A DNA stretch of 64,000 bases from Candidatus Gastranaerophilales bacterium. GTDB lineage: Bacteria; Cyanobacteriota; Vampirovibrionia; Gastranaerophilales; Gastranaerophilaceae. The position numbers and the translations under genes are program-made. The DNA lies in contig CALUVH010000009.1 of assembly GCA_944324175.1 (NCBI GenBank), positions 1-64,000 of the forward strand, in the 5' to 3' direction. This document shows, piece after piece, positions 51,930 through 60,026 of the stretch (the first letter of the stretch is position 1; each line of letters begins with the position of its first letter). The notes below the pieces were generated by a model, which worked only from the letters and a program-made list of their open reading frames with translations, made no database searches and was not told where the DNA came from.

Positions 51930-52796
51930 ATGAAAAGGATTATATTACTTATATCAATGTTTTTAATTGCTAATCCCTGTTTTGCGATAAAAATAGGGTT
52001 ATTAGTCAATAGCGAAGATGTTCCGCTGGGTACATCCGTAAAAGGTACAATAATCGACGCTAATACAAATCATACAATATTTGAAACAGAAGCAATGAAG
52101 GGTTATGAGCTAAAACCGTATAACAATGTTTTAGCAATAAAAATTGACGGTAAATTTTATAAAATTAACTCAGATAACATCGTCATAAAAACATTAACCC
52201 CTGGATATGTTTGCACAAAAAGCAAATGGTATCGTGGTATTTTGATTATTCAAAATAAGGGAGGAAAATTAACAGTAATAAATGATTTGGATATCGACGA
52301 TTATATAAAAGGTGTAGTTCCTGCAGAAATGCCATCAAGTTGGGAATTAGAAGCTCATAAAGCACAAGCAATTGCAGCAAGAAGTTATGCCATAGCAAAT
52401 CTTGGTAAAAGAGCAAGTCTGGGTTTTGATTTAAAAGACACCCCCGAAGATCAAGCCTATGGAGGCGCTTCAGCTGAAACACAAAGGACAAATAAAGCCG
52501 TAGAAGAGACAAAGGGCATTGTACTCACTTATGATATGAAAGTAATTACAGCATATTACTCAGCTTCTGCAGGTGGTCAAAGCGTTTCAGCAAGCGATGT
52601 ATGGGGAGGCAATTTACCATATTTAAGATCCGTACCTTCATTCGACGATAATGTCAAAAAAAATGGGCATGGAGTCGGAATGTCACAACACGGAGCGAAT
52701 AATCTAGCTAAACAAGGCTATAATGGTTATCAAATTTTACAATATTTTTACAAAGATGTTACCTTTGCAAGGCTAAATCCTGAATATTACAAATAG
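51930..52796 (+). CDS. SpoIID/LytB-domain peptidoglycan-associated protein
   Basis: 288 residues. A signal peptide covers about 1-20 (ISMFLIANPCFA). The SpoIID domain has VVPAEMPSSWELEAHKAQAI, AARSYAIANLG, VITAYYSASAGGQSVSA and the end HGVGMSQHGANNLAKQG. In sporulating bacteria SpoIID is a lytic transglycosylase that trims glycan strands stripped of stem peptides. Homologues also occur in non-sporulating cyanobacteria. The catalytic glutamate is that of PAEMPSSW. It probably acts on periplasmic peptidoglycan during growth or division. The gene is likely leaderless, since the -10 lies right before the ATG. Confidence 0.92.
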   Translation: MKRIILLISMFLIANPCFAIKIGLLVNSEDVPLGTSVKGTIIDANTNHTIFETEAMKGYELKPYNNVLAIKIDGKFYKINSDNIVIKTLTPGYVCTKSKWYRGILIIQNKGGKLTVINDLDIDDYIKGVVPAEMPSSWELEAHKAQAIAARSYAIANLGKRASLGFDLKDTPEDQAYGGASAETQRTNKAVEETKGIVLTYDMKVITAYYSASAGGQSVSASDVWGGNLPYLRSVPSFDDNVKKNGHGVGMSQHGANNLAKQGYNGYQILQYFYKDVTFARLNPEYYK

Positions 52797-52889
52797 CAAA
52801 AAAGCTTGAAAATACAGGTCATTTAACCATTTAAAGGGCTGATATCTAGTGTATATAAGGTCTAAAGAAAAAAAAATATCTGAAACCCC

Positions 52890-52917
52890 TTGCCAAAACA
52901 AAATAAAATGATATAAT
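52890..52917 (+). promoter_or_regulatory. Promoter of the HU gene
   Basis: TTGCCA (52890-52895) and TATAAT (52912-52917) with 16-base spacing and an extended TGA before the -10. The transcript would carry a leader of about 75 bases. Confidence 0.65.
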
Positions 52918-52998
52918 AAGTTTGTCGAATAGAAGTGCATGCGGGAGAAGAGAGAATGGTCTTTTAATACCGTAGGCAAAAAAAGAAGGAGGTTCGTA

Positions 52999-53271
52999 AT
53001 GAACAAAGAAGAATTGGTAAAAGAAGTTGCTAAAAAAGCAAAAGTTTCACAAAAAGCAACAGCTGACGTAATTGCAGCTACTATCGAAACTATTGAAAAA
53101 ACTGTTGCTAAAGGCAAAAAAGTTACATTAGTAGGTTTCGGAACTTTTGAACCACGCAAAAGAGCAGCTAGAACAGGACGCAACCCTCAAACAGGTGCTA
53201 CTTTGAAAATTGCTGCAAAAACTGTTCCTGCATTTTCTGCTGGTAAAAAATTCAGAGAAGCTGTTAAATAG
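52999..53271 (+). CDS. hup: HU-family DNA-binding protein
   Basis: 90 residues from the ATG with AAGGAGG seven bases upstream; the frame is open 20 codons earlier, but that segment belongs to the leader. The sequence starts MNKEELVKEVAKKAKVSQKA and contains the HU signature VGFGTFEPRKRAARTGRNPQ with the DNA-bending proline, ending in a basic helix. HU bends and compacts DNA as a dimer in the nucleoid. It has its own strong promoter and a perfect terminator. The IHF-type variants differ in the arm, and HU is the better fit. Confidence 0.97.
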   Translation: MNKEELVKEVAKKAKVSQKATADVIAATIETIEKTVAKGKKVTLVGFGTFEPRKRAARTGRNPQTGATLKIAAKTVPAFSAGKKFREAVK

Positions 53272-53289
53272 TTTTTCAAATTTTGTTAT

Positions 53290-53325
53290 AAAAAGTACGA
53301 TGTTAAATATAACATCGTACTTTTT
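53290..53325. terminator. Perfect bidirectional terminator after HU
   Basis: 16-base arms AAAAAGTACGATGTTA (53290-53305) and TAACATCGTACTTTTT (53310-53325) around AATA. It serves HU and the convergent dehydrogenase. Confidence 0.95.
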
Positions 53326-53343
53326 GTTTGCATTATCTTGAAT

Positions 53344-54309
53344 CTAAAACTTCAATAAAACTTTCAATACATCTTTTTGTTTATTTTTTTCAAAAGCTTC
53401 AACTGCATCATCTACATTGTAAGTTGCAGAAATAAGAGGCGAAAAATCAATTCTTTCATTTTTCAAAAGCCTCAAAGCTGGTCCGAATTGTCCACAACGA
53501 GAGCCTAAAACTGTAATTTCATCAATGACAATCGGCGCTAAATTAAATTCTTTAGACGCCGCAACTGTACTTTTTAGAACGAGCACTCCACGTGGTCTGG
53601 TAAGTGCTAACGCAGTTTCAAAACCTGATATAGAACCTGTTGCCTCGACTACAACATCGTATTTTTTAACAATTGAAAAATCGCTCAATAAAGAAGTTTT
53701 AACCCCTTGAGCTTTTGCAATATCCAATTTATTTTGGTGCTTACCAACCAAAGTAACATCAATATTTTGAGCATTCAAAGTTAAAGCCGTAATCAATCCG
53801 AGTTTTCCATCACCAAGCACCACGACCTTTTCAAAAGGTTTGATGTGAAGTTGTTCAGTGATTTCACAAGCAGCAGCAAGAGGTTCAACAAATACAGCCT
53901 GCTCATCAGTCACATTTTCAGGGACTTCAAACAAAACCTCCAAAGGCATTGTCATATATTCAGCAAAACATCCGTCCTTTTGCCAAATTCCCAAAGTATG
54001 TCGATTAGGACAATGGCGATATAATTTTTCAGCACAATAAGGGCAGTCTGACTCCTTACACCCGTATGAAATTTCAGAAACAACCCTTTTCCCAAGTAGG
54101 GATTTATCCTCATCATTAATTTCCTCAACTATACCGACAGCCTCATGACCCAATATACCAACATATCCCATATAACCTTTTGTAATTTCATAATCAGTGT
54201 TACAAATACCTGCTAAAGTAATTCTTATTAACGCTTCACCTTTTTTAGGAACAGGTTTTTTATAATCATTCACTAGCTTTAATTCTTTATCAAAAACTAC
54301 TGCTTTCAT
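53344..54309 (-). CDS. Zinc-dependent MDR dehydrogenase
   Basis: 321 residues from the second of two tandem ATGs, six bases from AAGGAG. The catalytic zinc site has GICNTDYEI and GILGHEAVGIVEE. The structural zinc lobe has CKESDCPYCAEKLYRHC (four cysteines). The Rossmann part has VVLGDGKLGLITALTL. It oxidises or reduces an alcohol, polyol or threonine with NAD(P). It is shorter than the usual 340-350 residues at the C-terminus. The substrate is not clear; it is most like threonine/sorbitol/galactitol-type members. It is 42 bases after pheA on the same strand. Confidence 0.9.
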   Translation of the reverse strand: MKAVVFDKELKLVNDYKKPVPKKGEALIRITLAGICNTDYEITKGYMGYVGILGHEAVGIVEEINDEDKSLLGKRVVSEISYGCKESDCPYCAEKLYRHCPNRHTLGIWQKDGCFAEYMTMPLEVLFEVPENVTDEQAVFVEPLAAACEITEQLHIKPFEKVVVLGDGKLGLITALTLNAQNIDVTLVGKHQNKLDIAKAQGVKTSLLSDFSIVKKYDVVVEATGSISGFETALALTRPRGVLVLKSTVAASKEFNLAPIVIDEITVLGSRCGQFGPALRLLKNERIDFSPLISATYNVDDAVEAFEKNKQKDVLKVLLKF

Positions 54310-54351
54310 CATCTTCTCCTTTTATCATAAAATCTATACTAACAAAAAAAA

Positions 54352-55197
54352 TTATTTTGAATAAGATCCTAAAAATCTCAAAAAATCAGTTTTGGCAAGG
54401 ACTTGCTCTATTGTTTTGAACGTCTCTTTATTTTTAATATGTCCATCAAAATTAACGATAAATATATATTCACCAAACTTTTGTTTTGAAGGACGTGACG
54501 CAATATAAGAAAGATTGATATTATTTTCCAAAAACACTTTCAACACTTCAAGCAAAGCACCCGGTTCATTTGCAGTTGAAAAAGCAAGAGAAGTCCTATC
54601 ATTTTTAGTCGGTTCAGTTTCAAAATCACCAATCAAGACAAATCTTGTGCGATTTGTCTTGTCATCATTAATATTTTCTTTCAAAACATTCAAATAATAG
54701 GTTTCTGCAGTTTTTTTACTGCCGATTGCAGCGTATGTTAAATTATAATTAACTAAAGAACGAGCCGCCTCTGCAGTCGAAGTCGCTTCTATAATATTAA
54801 CTCTCATCGGTAATTCATTATGAATAAAGTTTTGACACTGTGCCAGAGCTTGAGGATGAGAAATGACATTCATAATACTTGAAATTTCTGTAGTTCTTGC
54901 AAGAAGACAATGATGAATCGGCATAACATATTCAGATAGAATTTTGATGTTAGGATTTTTAGTAAACATAAGGTTGTCTAATGCTTCTGTTACCGTGCCC
55001 TCAATTGAATTTTCAACAGGTAAAACACCAAGGGAATTAGGATTATCGTCAACATATTCAACAACTTGTCGAATGGTTGTCAACGGCATAGGATTTGCAA
55101 AAATACTATATTTATCGCAAAATGACTCAGTCGCCATTTCAGAAAAAGAACCATGAGGTCCAAGATATGCGATAGTTTGTACATCATCAAAATTCAT
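54352..55197 (-). CDS. pheA: Prephenate dehydratase
   Basis: 281 residues. The catalytic domain (about 1-185) has AYLGPHGSFSEMATESF, GVLPVENSIEGTVTEAL and the TRF region in KTNRTRFVLIGD, where the Thr-Arg-Phe is catalytic. The ACT regulatory domain (about 205-281) has NEPGALLEVLKVFLENNINL and ASRPSKQKFGEYIF for phenylalanine feedback. It converts prephenate to phenylpyruvate for phenylalanine synthesis. There is no chorismate-mutase domain, so the enzyme is monofunctional. Together with DAHP synthase (19100-20149) it shows an aromatic amino-acid pathway. A weak ribosome-binding site precedes the ATG. Confidence 0.96.
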   Translation of the reverse strand: MNFDDVQTIAYLGPHGSFSEMATESFCDKYSIFANPMPLTTIRQVVEYVDDNPNSLGVLPVENSIEGTVTEALDNLMFTKNPNIKILSEYVMPIHHCLLARTTEISSIMNVISHPQALAQCQNFIHNELPMRVNIIEATSTAEAARSLVNYNLTYAAIGSKKTAETYYLNVLKENINDDKTNRTRFVLIGDFETEPTKNDRTSLAFSTANEPGALLEVLKVFLENNINLSYIASRPSKQKFGEYIFIVNFDGHIKNKETFKTIEQVLAKTDFLRFLGSYSK

Positions 55198-55256
55198 AAT
55201 TGCACCAGCCTTCTTTTTAGAGTATTATTTGTAATTATAACAGAAAGAGGGAATTT

Positions 55257-56630
55257 ATGGCAAATATAAAATTTGGAACAGATGGTTGGAGAGCGATAGT
55301 TGGGAAAGATTTTAATCAAGAAAATGTAACATTGGTTACAAATGCAATAGGGAAATATGTCTTTGAAAATTTTGGACCGGATAAAAAAATTATAATCGGT
55401 TACGATCCAAGGAATATGGCCAAAGAATTTTCACTCCAAACAGCAAAAATACTGTGTGATTTAGGATTTACAATACTATACAGTGAGGAAATAATCCCAA
55501 CCCCAGTACTTGCATACAATGCTAAACATCTTAATGCATGCGCAATAATGTTTACCGCTTCACACAACCCTCCTGAATATTTGGGGATAAAATTTATACC
55601 CGACTACGCAGGTCCTGCTACAAGCGACATTACCAATGAAATCATTGCTAATATAAATGCACCTACAAAAAAATTTAAGCAAGGTGAAATTATACAATAT
55701 AATTTTAAGCCGGCTTATTATGAACATATAGAAAATCTTATTAATTTTGAAAAATTAAAAAATTTAAAAAGTAAAATTATATTTGATGGTCTGTATGCCG
55801 CAAGCATAGGTTATTTTGACGAATTACTGACAAAGCACAAAATTCCATACCAAAGCTTACATATGTATCATGACCCGAATTTTGGCGGTGGCATGCCTGA
55901 ACCTAAACCGAAATATTTACAAGAACTTATAAAAACAGTAAAAGAGAATAACAATACAGTTGGTCTGGCAAATGACGGAGATAGCGATCGTTTTGGTATC
56001 ATAAACGAAAACGGAGAATATGTATCTCCAAATGAAATTATTGCAATACTTTTAATGCATTTAAAAAAACATAAACACTTGGAAGGCGGAGTAGTAAAAA
56101 CAGTCGGAGCAAGCCTTTTGATAAATAAAATTGCTGAATTATTAAATATTGAAGTAATTGAAACTGCTGTCGGATTTAAGCATGTAGGCGAAGCAATGCG
56201 CAAATTCAATCCAATAATAGGAGGCGAAGAAAGTGGAGGATTAAGCATTCAAGGACACATACCCGAAAAAGATGGAATCCTTGCAAATCTACTAATACTC
56301 GAAGCTATGGCTTGTGAAAATAAATCTTTAACAGAATTACAAAATGATTTATATGCAATTGTTAAATGTAAATTCTACAACGATAGGATTGATAAGCACC
56401 TTGATAACACAGATGAAATTAAACCTATAATCGAAAAATATAAACTTAAAAAAGAAATAGGACAATTCAAAATAAAAGACATCGACACAAAAGATGGTGT
56501 AAAATTATATTTTGAAGATGACACAAGTTGGATGTTAATTCGTCCAAGTGGAACCGAACCTCTTTTAAGGATATACTTTGAAAGCGATAGCACAGAAAAA
56601 ATCGAACAACTCAAATCCTATATAAAATAA
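55257..56630 (+). CDS. Phosphohexomutase (phosphoglucomutase/phosphomannomutase family)
   Basis: 457 residues. Four-domain alpha-D-phosphohexomutase family: the phosphoserine loop FTASHNPPEYLGIKF (about 98-112), the metal loop NDGDSDRFGI, the sugar loop GGEESGGLSIQGHIPEKDGI and the phosphate loop RPSGTEPLLRIY near the end. It interconverts hexose 1- and 6-phosphates through a bisphosphate. The sugar loop GEESGG is typical of phosphoglucomutase/phosphomannomutase rather than GlmM. AGAGGGA precedes the ATG. It is divergent from pheA and runs toward the TPR gene. Confidence 0.93.
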   Translation: MANIKFGTDGWRAIVGKDFNQENVTLVTNAIGKYVFENFGPDKKIIIGYDPRNMAKEFSLQTAKILCDLGFTILYSEEIIPTPVLAYNAKHLNACAIMFTASHNPPEYLGIKFIPDYAGPATSDITNEIIANINAPTKKFKQGEIIQYNFKPAYYEHIENLINFEKLKNLKSKIIFDGLYAASIGYFDELLTKHKIPYQSLHMYHDPNFGGGMPEPKPKYLQELIKTVKENNNTVGLANDGDSDRFGIINENGEYVSPNEIIAILLMHLKKHKHLEGGVVKTVGASLLINKIAELLNIEVIETAVGFKHVGEAMRKFNPIIGGEESGGLSIQGHIPEKDGILANLLILEAMACENKSLTELQNDLYAIVKCKFYNDRIDKHLDNTDEIKPIIEKYKLKKEIGQFKIKDIDTKDGVKLYFEDDTSWMLIRPSGTEPLLRIYFESDSTEKIEQLKSYIK

Positions 56631-56672
56631 CTATTTGGGAAGCAATATCTACTTAAGGATAAAACGAAAATC

Positions 56673-57422
56673 TTATTGGACTATCTTCAAATTATTTTTG
56701 CTGTCAAAACAAGATTTGAGTTTTAACAATCTTGTTTTGACAAACTGCGCTTGATGCGAAAAAGGTTTTTTCTGTAAAAACTTTCTATAGTATCTCAACG
56801 CATCAATTTTTCGTCCCAGCTTGTCAAAACAAATTGCTATGCCCACATAGGCACGGTAATACTCGGGGTTGAGTTTTAATAATTCATTTAAAATTTTTGA
56901 AGCTTCTTGATACCTGTCAAGTTTCATAAGTAAAGTTGATTTATGCTCATAAGCCTTTAAAAAGCCTGATGAATTGTCTATTAATTTTTGATAAATCATC
57001 AAAGCCAAATCATATTCTTCGCACAACTCATGTGCAATTCCTAATTGCAATATAGCCTCAGGTTTTTCAGGGTCTATTTGAATTGCTCTCACAAAATTTT
57101 TAATTGCCCCACAAGGAATTCCCTCTAATAGATGACATACACCAAGCTCAAAAAATGCATCATAATATTCTTCATCAATCTCAGTTGCTTTTTCCAAATA
57201 TCTTATTGCTCGAGCATAATCTTTTAAGTGCTTGCAACACACTCCCAAGCCATAGTATGAATAAGCATCTTTCCTATCAATCAAAATAGAATTAAGATAA
57301 TTTGCAGCAGCTTCTTTGAAAGAATTCTCATTCCTCAACGCATCCGCCTTTATGCAAAAATCATTTATTTTTTTTGTTTTTGCTTTTTTTACAGTTTTTA
57401 TATTCGAAACTTCAACTACCAC
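56673..57422 (-). CDS. TPR-repeat protein
   Basis: 249 residues from a GTG with AGAGGT upstream. It has no signal peptide. A short basic start (MVVEVSNIKTVKKAKTKKIN) is followed by about five or six tetratricopeptide repeats (about 22-240), for example AYSYYGLGVCCKHLKDYARA, AFFELGVCHLLEGIPCGAIK and AYVGIAICFDKLGRKIDALR. Several cysteines lie within the helices. It is a cytoplasmic protein-interaction scaffold, partner unknown. It converges on the phosphohexomutase and is divergent from the secreted paralogue pair. Confidence 0.85.
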   Translation of the reverse strand: MVVEVSNIKTVKKAKTKKINDFCIKADALRNENSFKEAAANYLNSILIDRKDAYSYYGLGVCCKHLKDYARAIRYLEKATEIDEEYYDAFFELGVCHLLEGIPCGAIKNFVRAIQIDPEKPEAILQLGIAHELCEEYDLALMIYQKLIDNSSGFLKAYEHKSTLLMKLDRYQEASKILNELLKLNPEYYRAYVGIAICFDKLGRKIDALRYYRKFLQKKPFSHQAQFVKTRLLKLKSCFDSKNNLKIVQ

Positions 57423-57523
57423 AAATAACCTCTTTTCAATATAATTTTATATTTTTTAACCAATTACCAGAACAATCCAAAGATGTATAACTTCATCAAT
57501 CATTGGATTTATAAATATAATTG

Positions 57524-57532
57524 TGCTATAAC
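57524..57532 (+). promoter_or_regulatory. Extended -10 box of the secreted paralogue operon
   Basis: TGCTATAAC ends six bases before the ATG at 57539; TTGGAT at 57503-57508 is a possible -35 at 18-base spacing. No ribosome-binding site. Confidence 0.5.
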
Positions 57533-57538
57533 ATTATT

Positions 57539-58354
57539 ATGAAGAAGATAGTAGCTATATTTTTATTGATTATATTTTCACTACCTGCAATAGCTTCGGA
57601 AATACATTTACAAGATGTCAACAAGCCTAAAATTGAACTTCCTGAGCCTAAGGTAAATAAAAAGCAATCACTTGTAATGACCGATGAACAAATCATGCAA
57701 GAACTTGTAAAACTGCAAAAAGACAAAGATTTAGAAGACATTGAAAACTTGTGGAAAGGTACTGTTGAAAACAATCAAGTTATAGGTTTTGCACTAAAAA
57801 AACTTGCAACCCCTGAAAGTCAAAGGAGAATTCATTCCTCATTAATGGCAAAAACGCTTTCAGCAATAGTGGCAGGGGCATCTTTTGCTCCATCACTTGT
57901 CGGAGCTGACTACATGACACAAACTGCCGCATATTCAGCTGGACGACTTGCACAAAATTTGATTAACAAAAAAAATATGCCAACAGAAATTCCACTCACT
58001 GATACTGAATTAATTGAGTTGGCAGGACTTGTTGAAAATCTTCAAGATAAAATAATTGAAGCTTATTACAATTATAAAAGTAACCTTTCTCAGCTAAAAG
58101 AGACACGCTCAAGATTACTTTTGTACAATAAAAATTATACAAATGCATTGGAAAATGAAGATATCCTAGAAATTACGATATCTTCAGCATTATACGACAA
58201 CATGCGAATTGAAGAATTTTACTTTATGGAAAATGCCAAGCGTTACCACCTTGAGCTGCAAAGACTTGCCGGCAAAAAAGTTGTGGATAACCTTAACCTA
58301 TATCAATATAACTTTAACGCTACTTTATTAAAGGAAAAGGAGGAAAATAAATGA
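57539..58354 (+). CDS. Secreted coiled-coil protein, first of a tandem pair
   Basis: 271 residues from the ATG that follows the -10 box; an upstream frame extension would add six residues. A signal peptide covers about 1-18 (FLLIIFSLPAIAS). The region LWKGTVENNQVIGFALKKLA (about 70-90) also occurs in the next gene. A glycine/alanine-rich hydrophobic segment (about 105-125) precedes a long coiled coil (about 160-260) with LIELAGLVENLQDKIIEAYY. Its C-terminal half resembles the helical hairpins of TolC-type outer-membrane proteins but is shorter. Its stop overlaps the next start (ATGA). Function unknown. Confidence 0.8.
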   Translation: MKKIVAIFLLIIFSLPAIASEIHLQDVNKPKIELPEPKVNKKQSLVMTDEQIMQELVKLQKDKDLEDIENLWKGTVENNQVIGFALKKLATPESQRRIHSSLMAKTLSAIVAGASFAPSLVGADYMTQTAAYSAGRLAQNLINKKNMPTEIPLTDTELIELAGLVENLQDKIIEAYYNYKSNLSQLKETRSRLLLYNKNYTNALENEDILEITISSALYDNMRIEEFYFMENAKRYHLELQRLAGKKVVDNLNLYQYNFNATLLKEKEENK

Positions 58355-59271
58355 TAAAAAAAATCCTGATCCTTTCTTTTATAATGTCCACAACTTTGCC
58401 ATGTATAGCACTTGAATATAAGGATGTAAACACTCCACGCCCTGCAGCATACAGGCTAGGTTTATCTGATGAACCGGAAAAAGAATACATAGAAGCAAGA
58501 CAGACAGCACAAACTACAGGACAAAAGAAAATCCCTGAAATTCCAACAGTCTTCGTAAAAAAAGAAGAAGTAAACAAATTTAATGTTGATGAAATAACAT
58601 ACGCAGATCTAAGCATCAAACAAATTTCAAAAGAAGTAGCCCAAGAACTTCAACTTGATGAGGAGGAAATGGTTGCAGATTTGTCATTACTATGGCAAGG
58701 AGCTGCAACTCAAAGCGATACAATAAATTTTGCACTATATAAACTTGCAAATCCGGAAGAAGATAAACCAGATGAAAAATCAATCAAAAAGGTTCTGTCA
58801 ACAATTGCAAGTATGTCAACAATTGTAGGTGCAAGTATGGGAAGTCCTGTACTTGCAACAGGCTCAATAATCGGGGGAAATGTTCTTGGAATTATGTCCC
58901 AAGACACAAAGGCTTTAAATTATAAGTATACAAAAGTAACCGATGCTGATATGATTATTCTCGTCAGAAAAATTGAAGACCTACAACAAAAAGCAGTAGA
59001 TTTATACTATAGCTATATGACAGCTCGTAAAAAGCTAAGAATGCTTGAAGAAATGACAGCTGAGCGCAAAAGAATTTATGAAAAATCCCAAGAAAGTACA
59101 CGAGAAATTATTCTTATCACAGATGCATACTATAGAACCTCATTAGATGAGCTAATGAAAGCTCAATCTGACTATTATGCAAAACGCGCAGCGCTTGAAC
59201 AATTTGTCGGAAACGATGTATTCAAGCAGTTTGAAAGCGATGTTATTAAAAGGGAAAAAGATAAAAAATGA
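58351..59271 (+). CDS. Secreted coiled-coil protein, second of a tandem pair
   Basis: 306 residues. A signal peptide covers about 1-20 (ILSFIMSTTLPCIA). A Pro/Thr/Val-rich linker (about 40-75) is followed by a block matching the upstream gene: LWQGAATQSDTINFALYKLA (about 112-131), a hydrophobic Gly/Ser-rich segment (about 145-185) and a long helix. The end YYRTSLDELMKAQSDYYAKR is close in style to the repeat of TolC-type efflux proteins (helix, Ser-Leu, Ala-Gln). It may form part of an envelope complex with its paralogue. AAAGGAGG lies before the ATG. ATGA overlaps on both sides. Confidence 0.8.
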   Translation: MIKKILILSFIMSTTLPCIALEYKDVNTPRPAAYRLGLSDEPEKEYIEARQTAQTTGQKKIPEIPTVFVKKEEVNKFNVDEITYADLSIKQISKEVAQELQLDEEEMVADLSLLWQGAATQSDTINFALYKLANPEEDKPDEKSIKKVLSTIASMSTIVGASMGSPVLATGSIIGGNVLGIMSQDTKALNYKYTKVTDADMIILVRKIEDLQQKAVDLYYSYMTARKKLRMLEEMTAERKRIYEKSQESTREIILITDAYYRTSLDELMKAQSDYYAKRAALEQFVGNDVFKQFESDVIKREKDKK

Positions 59272-59939
59272 AACTAATCCCCTATGAAATAAAAACAGGT
59301 AAAGAGAACATGGAATACGACGCGTATCTTCTTGATTACGCGATAAAAAATCAAATCTCTGAACCTATTTTCCGCTTATACGGTTGGTCTCCTGCCTGCG
59401 TTTCACTCGGACGTAATCAGGATGATAAATTTATTGATTATAAGTTTTTAAGCAAACTCAAAATAGACGTAGTAAGAAGATTAACAGGCGGACGAGCATT
59501 ACTACATGACAATGAAATAACATACTCATACATTACCCCCGTAAATATTTTAAAAAACGGTGAAAATATAACATCCTCCTACAAAGAAATATCTCAAATT
59601 TTGATTAATGCACTGAAAAAAATCGGCATTGAAACAGATTTCGGTTCCTCCAAACGCCCTAATACTCACTTTGACTACTGCATGTTAATATCTACAGGAG
59701 CTGATTTATGCTACCAAGGACGAAAACTCATAGGCTCTGCACAATTCAGAAAAGACAACTACATACTACAACACGGATCCATATTATTTGACTATAATAA
59801 AGAGCTTTTGCAAAAAATATTCAAAGAAAACATTTCAACAGACTCAATAATTTCAATAAAAGAAATTTCACCGGATATAAAAAAAGAAGACGTTATAGAA
59901 TTGTTAAGTAATGTAAAGCACCTAAACCCTTATATTTAA
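59268..59939 (+). CDS. lplA: Lipoate-protein ligase / octanoyltransferase family protein
   Basis: 223 residues of the biotin/lipoate ligase fold. Motifs are RRLTGGRALLHDNEITYSYI (about 71-90), the substrate-binding ISTGADLCYQGRKLIGSAQF and HGSILFDYN. The GRKLIGSAQ lysine is the catalytic or substrate-contacting residue in this family. It attaches lipoate or octanoate to a lysine of lipoyl domains in the cytoplasm. LplA and LipM cannot be separated by sequence alone; the short length, without a C-terminal accessory domain, fits LipM or small LplA. Its start overlaps the stop of the secreted paralogue upstream. Confidence 0.87.
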   Translation: MKLIPYEIKTGKENMEYDAYLLDYAIKNQISEPIFRLYGWSPACVSLGRNQDDKFIDYKFLSKLKIDVVRRLTGGRALLHDNEITYSYITPVNILKNGENITSSYKEISQILINALKKIGIETDFGSSKRPNTHFDYCMLISTGADLCYQGRKLIGSAQFRKDNYILQHGSILFDYNKELLQKIFKENISTDSIISIKEISPDIKKEDVIELLSNVKHLNPYI

Positions 59940-59974
59940 AGGATTTTACATGATTACAATTATAAACAGGCAAT

Positions 59975-60002
59975 TTATTGTTGGCAAAAACCTTTATATA
60001 AT
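59975..60002 (+). promoter_or_regulatory. Candidate promoter for the 405-residue gene
   Basis: TATAAT (59997-60002) with TTATTG (59975-59980) at 16-base spacing; 24 bases before the ATG. Confidence 0.4.
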
Positions 60003-60026
60003 TACGGGGAATCAATTAAGGGGAAA

